Below are positions 60,388 to 64,000 of a DNA stretch of 64,000 nucleotides, piece by piece; position 1 is the first letter of the stretch; the number at the start of each line of letters is the position of its first letter. Location: positions 72,529 to 136,528 of the forward strand of contig DQHW01000015.1 of NCBI GenBank assembly GCA_003524305.1, read 5' to 3'. A program made the position numbers and the translations under genes. The DNA comes from Anaerolineaceae bacterium. Lineage in GTDB: Bacteria > Chloroflexota > Anaerolineae > Anaerolineales > Anaerolineaceae. The notes below the pieces were generated by a model that saw nothing but the letters and a program-made list of their open reading frames with translations, was not told where the DNA came from and ran no database searches.

Positions 60388-61650
60388 TTATTTTTCGACG
60401 ATCTGCCAATCAAGACGCGGACGGGTAACACCCTGGCGCGGCTCAACCCAATGCATACCTGGAGCCCCTGTTGGATTGACATTGAAAACCACAGCGTTGG
60501 CATCCTGAAAGTAACGCTTGATGCGAAAAACGCTGGCATTCACACCAAGTGTGTATCGACCCTCATTTAACAAATCTGCTGGAATCGTACAGCGGCTGAT
60601 GTAATGCCCTGCACGACGTTCAGTATGTTTAGAAAACTGCTCCGGATCATCCGTATCGAATGAAGTGAACACATAATCACCGCGTACAGTCATCAAGTAG
60701 ATGCCTACACGCAAACCGGTAATTGCCGAATCAAGACTGTATTCCATTTCAAGGGTCAACGGTTCCACCGAACGGACTGAATCCACCACCTGCCCCTTGA
60801 CGTTCATGACGCGCATGGCAATGGGTTTAAATGGATAGGCTTCAGACGGGATATCATCAACTGTCCAACTGCGTTCGCCGCCCTTTTCGTACCCGTGTGA
60901 AAGGTAATAATCCACTGCCTCAGAGCTCGGTGCTCGCATGGTCATTTTGCCGTGTTCAAGGATGATGCATTCCTTGGTGAGACGTGTTACCGCAGACATA
61001 TTATGCGAAACAAAAAGCACCGTGCGGCCTTCGCCTGCCACATCGCTCATTTTGCCAAGACACTTCCTTTGAAATTCAGCATCCCCTACTGCAAGCACTT
61101 CATCCACGATGAGGATTTCCGGTTCCAGGTGGGCAGAAACTGCAAATGCCAAACGCATATACATTCCGCTGGAATAGCGCTTGACGGGAGTGTCAATAAA
61201 TTGTTCAATTTCAGAAAAAGCAACAATCTCATCAAATTTCTTGTCGATTTCATTGCGTTTCATACCAAGGATGGCGCCGTTGAGATAAACATTTTCGCGT
61301 CCGGTGAGTTCAGGGTGGAAACCCGTACCGACTTCAAGCAGCGATCCAACCCGGCCGTGAATTTCAGCACGACCTTCAGTGGGTTCAACGACACGTGAGA
61401 GCATCTTGAGCAGGGTTGATTTACCGGCGCCATTCTTGCCGATAACACCCAAAACCAGCCCTCGCTCAACTTCAAATGAGACATTCCGCAGTGCCCAAAA
61501 GGTTTCACTGCCAGTGGGGTTTAACAAGTTTTTCAGAGGAGAGCGCAAAGTTTCAGAGATCTTTTCACGCAAAGTCTGAAACCGGTTAACCTCGCTGAAG
61601 ATTTTGTATTGCTTTCCTAAATCGTTGACTTTGATTGCCAGGTTGCTCAT
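60388..61650 (-). CDS. ABC transporter ATPase for polysaccharide export (Wzt-like)
   Basis: A 420-residue protein. The ABC domain has GKNGAGKST (71-79), the Wzt-type signature YSSGMYMRLAFA (from 159), and LIVDEVLAVGD as Walker B. A C-terminal domain of about 170 residues (from about 250; TLEMEYSLDSAITGLRVGIYL) is the carbohydrate-binding Wzt_C domain, which selects a glycan with the right cap. It pairs with the permease 10 bases upstream in the operon. Confidence 0.93.
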   Translation of the reverse strand: MSNLAIKVNDLGKQYKIFSEVNRFQTLREKISETLRSPLKNLLNPTGSETFWALRNVSFEVERGLVLGVIGKNGAGKSTLLKMLSRVVEPTEGRAEIHGRVGSLLEVGTGFHPELTGRENVYLNGAILGMKRNEIDKKFDEIVAFSEIEQFIDTPVKRYSSGMYMRLAFAVSAHLEPEILIVDEVLAVGDAEFQRKCLGKMSDVAGEGRTVLFVSHNMSAVTRLTKECIILEHGKMTMRAPSSEAVDYYLSHGYEKGGERSWTVDDIPSEAYPFKPIAMRVMNVKGQVVDSVRSVEPLTLEMEYSLDSAITGLRVGIYLMTVRGDYVFTSFDTDDPEQFSKHTERRAGHYISRCTIPADLLNEGRYTLGVNASVFRIKRYFQDANAVVFNVNPTGAPGMHWVEPRQGVTRPRLDWQIVEK

Positions 61651-61660
61651 GGTAAATATC

Positions 61661-62515
61661 CTAAATCATATCCGCGAAGACACGCTCCATACGGCGGAAG
61701 AAAAACAGACCGGAGATGAAAAGAGTCAATGCGATAATGGAAGAGATGGCAATCATCAAAGGCGAGATGGATTGCTGTGTACCCAATAAGGCCCAACGAA
61801 AACCTTCCACAACACCTGCCATTGGGTTGAGCGAATAAAGCACACGCCATTTTTCAGGCACTATACTTGAAGCATACACAACGGGAGAGATAAACATCCA
61901 AAGCTGTGTAATAAAAGGCAGCATATAGTTGATGTCGCGGTACATTACGAGCAATGCCGAAAACCATAACCCCACACCTAAAGCAGTAATAATTGCAAGC
62001 AGCATAAAGGCAGGCAGCCAGAGCATATTAATAGTAGGGGTGATGTGGTAAAAGATCATCATACCGATCAAAATTACAAACGCAATTAAGAAATCTACCA
62101 GGTTGGCGAAGACCGAGGCAAGCGGCACAATGATACGTGGAAAATAAATTTTGGAAACCATATTACCACTGGTAAGCATAGAACGGGCTGATACACTCAG
62201 TGCTGCCGCAAAAAACTCCCAGGGCAGCAAGCCGGTATAAGACCAGATTGGATACGGCAATCCGTCCGATGGCAGTTTGGCAAGGTTGCCAAAAAAAACT
62301 GTAAAAACCACCATAGCCAAAAACGGTTTGATAATTGCCCACAACACGCCCAACACTGATTGCTTGTAGCGCACCTTGAGATCACGCCAGGTGAGAAAGT
62401 AGACCAGTTCGCGATAGATCCAAAGATCGCGCAGGTTTAACGCCACCAAACCTTTGACTGGTTGGATGATGACCGTTTCTGGTTTTTTATCAGTTTCGAT
62501 TACTTCTGTTTTCAT
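61661..62515 (-). CDS. ABC-2 polysaccharide export permease (Wzm-like)
   Basis: A 284-residue membrane protein with six membrane segments. The N-terminal LNLRDLWIYRELVYFLTWRDLKVRYKQSVLG amphipathic segment and VLWAIIKPFLAMVVFTVFF are typical of Wzm/TagG permeases; the C-terminal ALTLFISGLFFFRRMERVFADMI ends the fold. With the Wzt-like ATPase it forms the glycan exporter. Starts after a two-base gap from the epimerase stop. Confidence 0.92.
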   Translation of the reverse strand: MKTEVIETDKKPETVIIQPVKGLVALNLRDLWIYRELVYFLTWRDLKVRYKQSVLGVLWAIIKPFLAMVVFTVFFGNLAKLPSDGLPYPIWSYTGLLPWEFFAAALSVSARSMLTSGNMVSKIYFPRIIVPLASVFANLVDFLIAFVILIGMMIFYHITPTINMLWLPAFMLLAIITALGVGLWFSALLVMYRDINYMLPFITQLWMFISPVVYASSIVPEKWRVLYSLNPMAGVVEGFRWALLGTQQSISPLMIAISSIIALTLFISGLFFFRRMERVFADMI

Positions 62516-62518
62516 AAA

Positions 62519-63475
62519 TTACTTTTCGGAATCCAATTTCGCCTGATACCACTCAATGGTGCGACGCAATCCTTCTTCAAAACCCACTTGCGCTTTGAAT
62601 CCAAATTCTTTATAGGCTCGTTCCACACTGAGCTGGCGGCGAGGTTGTCCGTTGGGTTTGGAGGTATCCCACACCAGGTCGCCCTCGTATCCGGTCAGTT
62701 TGGCAATGAGCGTCACCAGGTCTTTGATGCTGATTTCCATACCCGAACCCAGATTCACCGGATCAGATTTGTTGAATTTTTCGGTTGCCAAGAGAATTCC
62801 CTCGGCTGCGTCTTCCACGTAGAGAAATTCGCGAGTCGGAGAGCCGTCTCCCCAGACTTCAATGGAGGGGGCATCGTTGGCTTTGGCTTCGAGGCATTTC
62901 TTGATCAACGCCGGGATGACATGTGAACTCTCGGGGCGGAAGTTATCACGCGGACCGTAAAGGTTGACAGGAAGAAGGAAGATGGAGTTGAAACCATACT
63001 GCTGGCGGTAAGCCTGGGATTGAACAAGGAGCATTTTCTTGGCAAGACCATAAGGCGCATTGGTTTCTTCAGGATAGCCTTCCCAAATGTGGTCTTCTTC
63101 AAATGGAATCTGGGCGAATTTTGGATAAGCGCATATGGTTCCCAAGGCAACAAATTTTTCGATCTTGCGCAAATAGGCTTCATGGATAAGCTGAACGCCC
63201 ATCATCAGATTGTCGTAGAAAAAATCCGCAGGATGCAAAAGGTTGGCGCCAATGCCGCCTACCTGGGCAGCCAGGTGAATGATGATGTCAGGTTTGCTGT
63301 CATCTAACATTTGGATGATGGCGTTTTTTTGCACCAGGTCGTAATCTTCGATCTTGGGGATGAAGATTTCTTTAACACCGCGGTCTTCCAATTTTTTGCA
63401 AACAAAGGAACCCAAAAAGCCGGCTCCACCGGTGACGCAGACTCGCTTGTTATTCCAAAAGGATTGTTCGGTCAT
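62519..63475 (-). CDS. GDP-L-fucose synthase-like epimerase/reductase
   Basis: A 318-residue extended SDR: CVTGGAGFLGSFVCKKL, IIIHLAAQVGGIGANLLHPADFFYDNLMMGVQLIHEAY, LGTICAYPKFAQIPF, and APYGLAKKMLLVQSQAYRQQYG. The sequence CAYP and the Tyr-x3-Lys fit GDP-4-keto-6-deoxymannose epimerase/reductase (Fcl). The start overlaps the regulator stop (ATGA), so both share a transcript. GDP-fucose itself is not proven; related sugars are possible. Confidence 0.88.
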   Translation of the reverse strand: MTEQSFWNNKRVCVTGGAGFLGSFVCKKLEDRGVKEIFIPKIEDYDLVQKNAIIQMLDDSKPDIIIHLAAQVGGIGANLLHPADFFYDNLMMGVQLIHEAYLRKIEKFVALGTICAYPKFAQIPFEEDHIWEGYPEETNAPYGLAKKMLLVQSQAYRQQYGFNSIFLLPVNLYGPRDNFRPESSHVIPALIKKCLEAKANDAPSIEVWGDGSPTREFLYVEDAAEGILLATEKFNKSDPVNLGSGMEISIKDLVTLIAKLTGYEGDLVWDTSKPNGQPRRQLSVERAYKEFGFKAQVGFEEGLRRTIEWYQAKLDSEK

Positions 63476-63954
63476 AAGGTTTTGTGATCCTCCGGTTCAA
63501 AGAATACTTTCAATCCAACAATGCGCAGAAGTGGTACACTGGCATCAGTAGAAATCTCAATGCCCTGTTCGAGGCAGGTGAGGCGGCAAACTTCCGCCAC
63601 ATCGCCGCTGCCTTCAATTCGTACGGCGGTAAAACCTGAAGAATGCACATCTTTCAGAGCATCCACCACGCGTTCACGGACCAAACGATAAAGGTTAAAG
63701 GAATTCTGGATATAGTCAATTGTCAGTCTGGCACGCAACGCCAGACCTTCAGCAGTAATGATGTACTTGAGTTTTCGCCGTTCGGCGCGACTTACCTTGA
63801 CATAGCCCTTTTCAATGAGGCGTTTGAGGTGCCAGTTGATCGTGCCAACTGCCACTTCAAGAGTATTCGCCATGGCAGCTTGGGAGGTATCAGGGTCTTG
63901 TTCGATGTGTTCTAGGATGATCAGGTCGCGTTCTGTGCAATTTTCGAGGCTCAT
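63472..63954 (-). CDS. Winged-helix transcriptional regulator
   Basis: A 160-residue protein. Residues about 5-75 form a winged helix (RDLIILEHIEQDPDTSQAAMANTLEVAVGTINWHLKRLIEKGYVKV). The C-terminal part (DYIQNSFNLYRLVRERVVDALKDV, then AVRIEGSGDVAEVCRLTCLEQGIEI) is a small sensor-like domain unlike classical MarR. It has the ATG at 63954 with GGAGACGC before it. The palindrome at 63966-63980 overlaps its -10, so autorepression is expected, and it heads the glycan cluster. Confidence 0.85.
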   Translation of the reverse strand: MSLENCTERDLIILEHIEQDPDTSQAAMANTLEVAVGTINWHLKRLIEKGYVKVSRAERRKLKYIITAEGLALRARLTIDYIQNSFNLYRLVRERVVDALKDVHSSGFTAVRIEGSGDVAEVCRLTCLEQGIEISTDASVPLLRIVGLKVFFEPEDHKTL

Positions 63955-63965
63955 GCGTCTCCAAT

Positions 63966-63984
63966 ATTCAACTGTTGAATTATA
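63966..63984 (-). promoter_or_regulatory. Promoter -10 and operator-like palindrome of the winged-helix regulator
   Basis: Palindrome ATTCAACTGTTGAAT (63966-63980) joined to TATAAT on the minus strand (63984-63979). The start codon lies 12 bases downstream of the palindrome. The -35 would fall just outside the window. Confidence 0.8.
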
Positions 63985-64000
63985 AAACGCAAGGGGAGGT

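Noticed and set aside
1..64000. CRISPR array, insertion sequence, prophage or rRNA operon
   Set aside because: No regular short repeats with spacers, no transposase, integrase or phage structural genes and no rRNA sequence were seen.

Overview
This window most likely comes from an anaerobic member of the Chloroflexota, class Anaerolineae. The inference rests on protein style (DUF5684, DUF4388 and XPB/Ssl2-N-type proteins, PhnD with a Thr/Pro-rich lipoprotein linker, a MalT-like regulator ending in a SARP-type domain) and on a sodium-pumping decarboxylase that fits fermentation. There is no rRNA, no CRISPR array and no recognisable transposase. One tRNA (Phe, GAA) is present.

Layout. (1) 1-9.5 kb, mostly minus strand: a large STAND/MalT-like regulator cut by the left edge, a small DUF5684 membrane protein, a plus-strand ElyC/DUF218 protein, a phnD-phnC-phnE-phnE importer whose two permeases each carry an unusual extracytoplasmic insert, and a DegV protein. 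(2) 9.7-13.4 kb: one 1237-residue sensor joining a periplasmic solute-binding domain to PAS, GAF and GGDEF domains. (3) 13.8-23.0 kb, plus strand: a three-subunit molybdenum hydroxylase, a four-subunit biotin-dependent Na+ decarboxylase, a KynB/cyclase-family hydrolase and a GNAT-like protein. Together they look like a catabolic module of unknown substrate. (4) 23-29.3 kb: an MFS exporter, DUF2877 protein, C39-like peptidase, tRNA-Phe, a RelE/XRE toxin-antitoxin pair and a DUF4388 / MglA-like GTPase / V4R-like operon. (5) 29.3-29.9 kb: an AT-rich, repeat-bearing non-coding stretch. (6) 29.9-32.8 kb: an XPB/Ssl2-N-type protein and a Kbl/BioF-family enzyme. (7) 33-64 kb: about 31 kb of uninterrupted minus-strand surface-glycan genes. 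These include two NeuB-type synthases, three CMP-sugar cytidylyltransferases (one fused to a KdsC-like phosphatase), PseB, several glycosyltransferases, three related CDP-glycerol-transferase-like proteins, a ThiS/MoaD-like sulfur carrier, methyltransferases, Wzm/Wzt export and a GDP-fucose-synthase-like epimerase.

At the upstream end of the glycan cluster sits a winged-helix regulator. A palindrome (ATTCAA-N3-TTGAAT) overlapping its own -10 box recurs in the same promoter position in front of the 60.3 kb transferase gene. This gives a concrete model in which the regulator represses itself and part of the glycan cluster. Protein function is inferred from motifs read by eye; no database search was possible.
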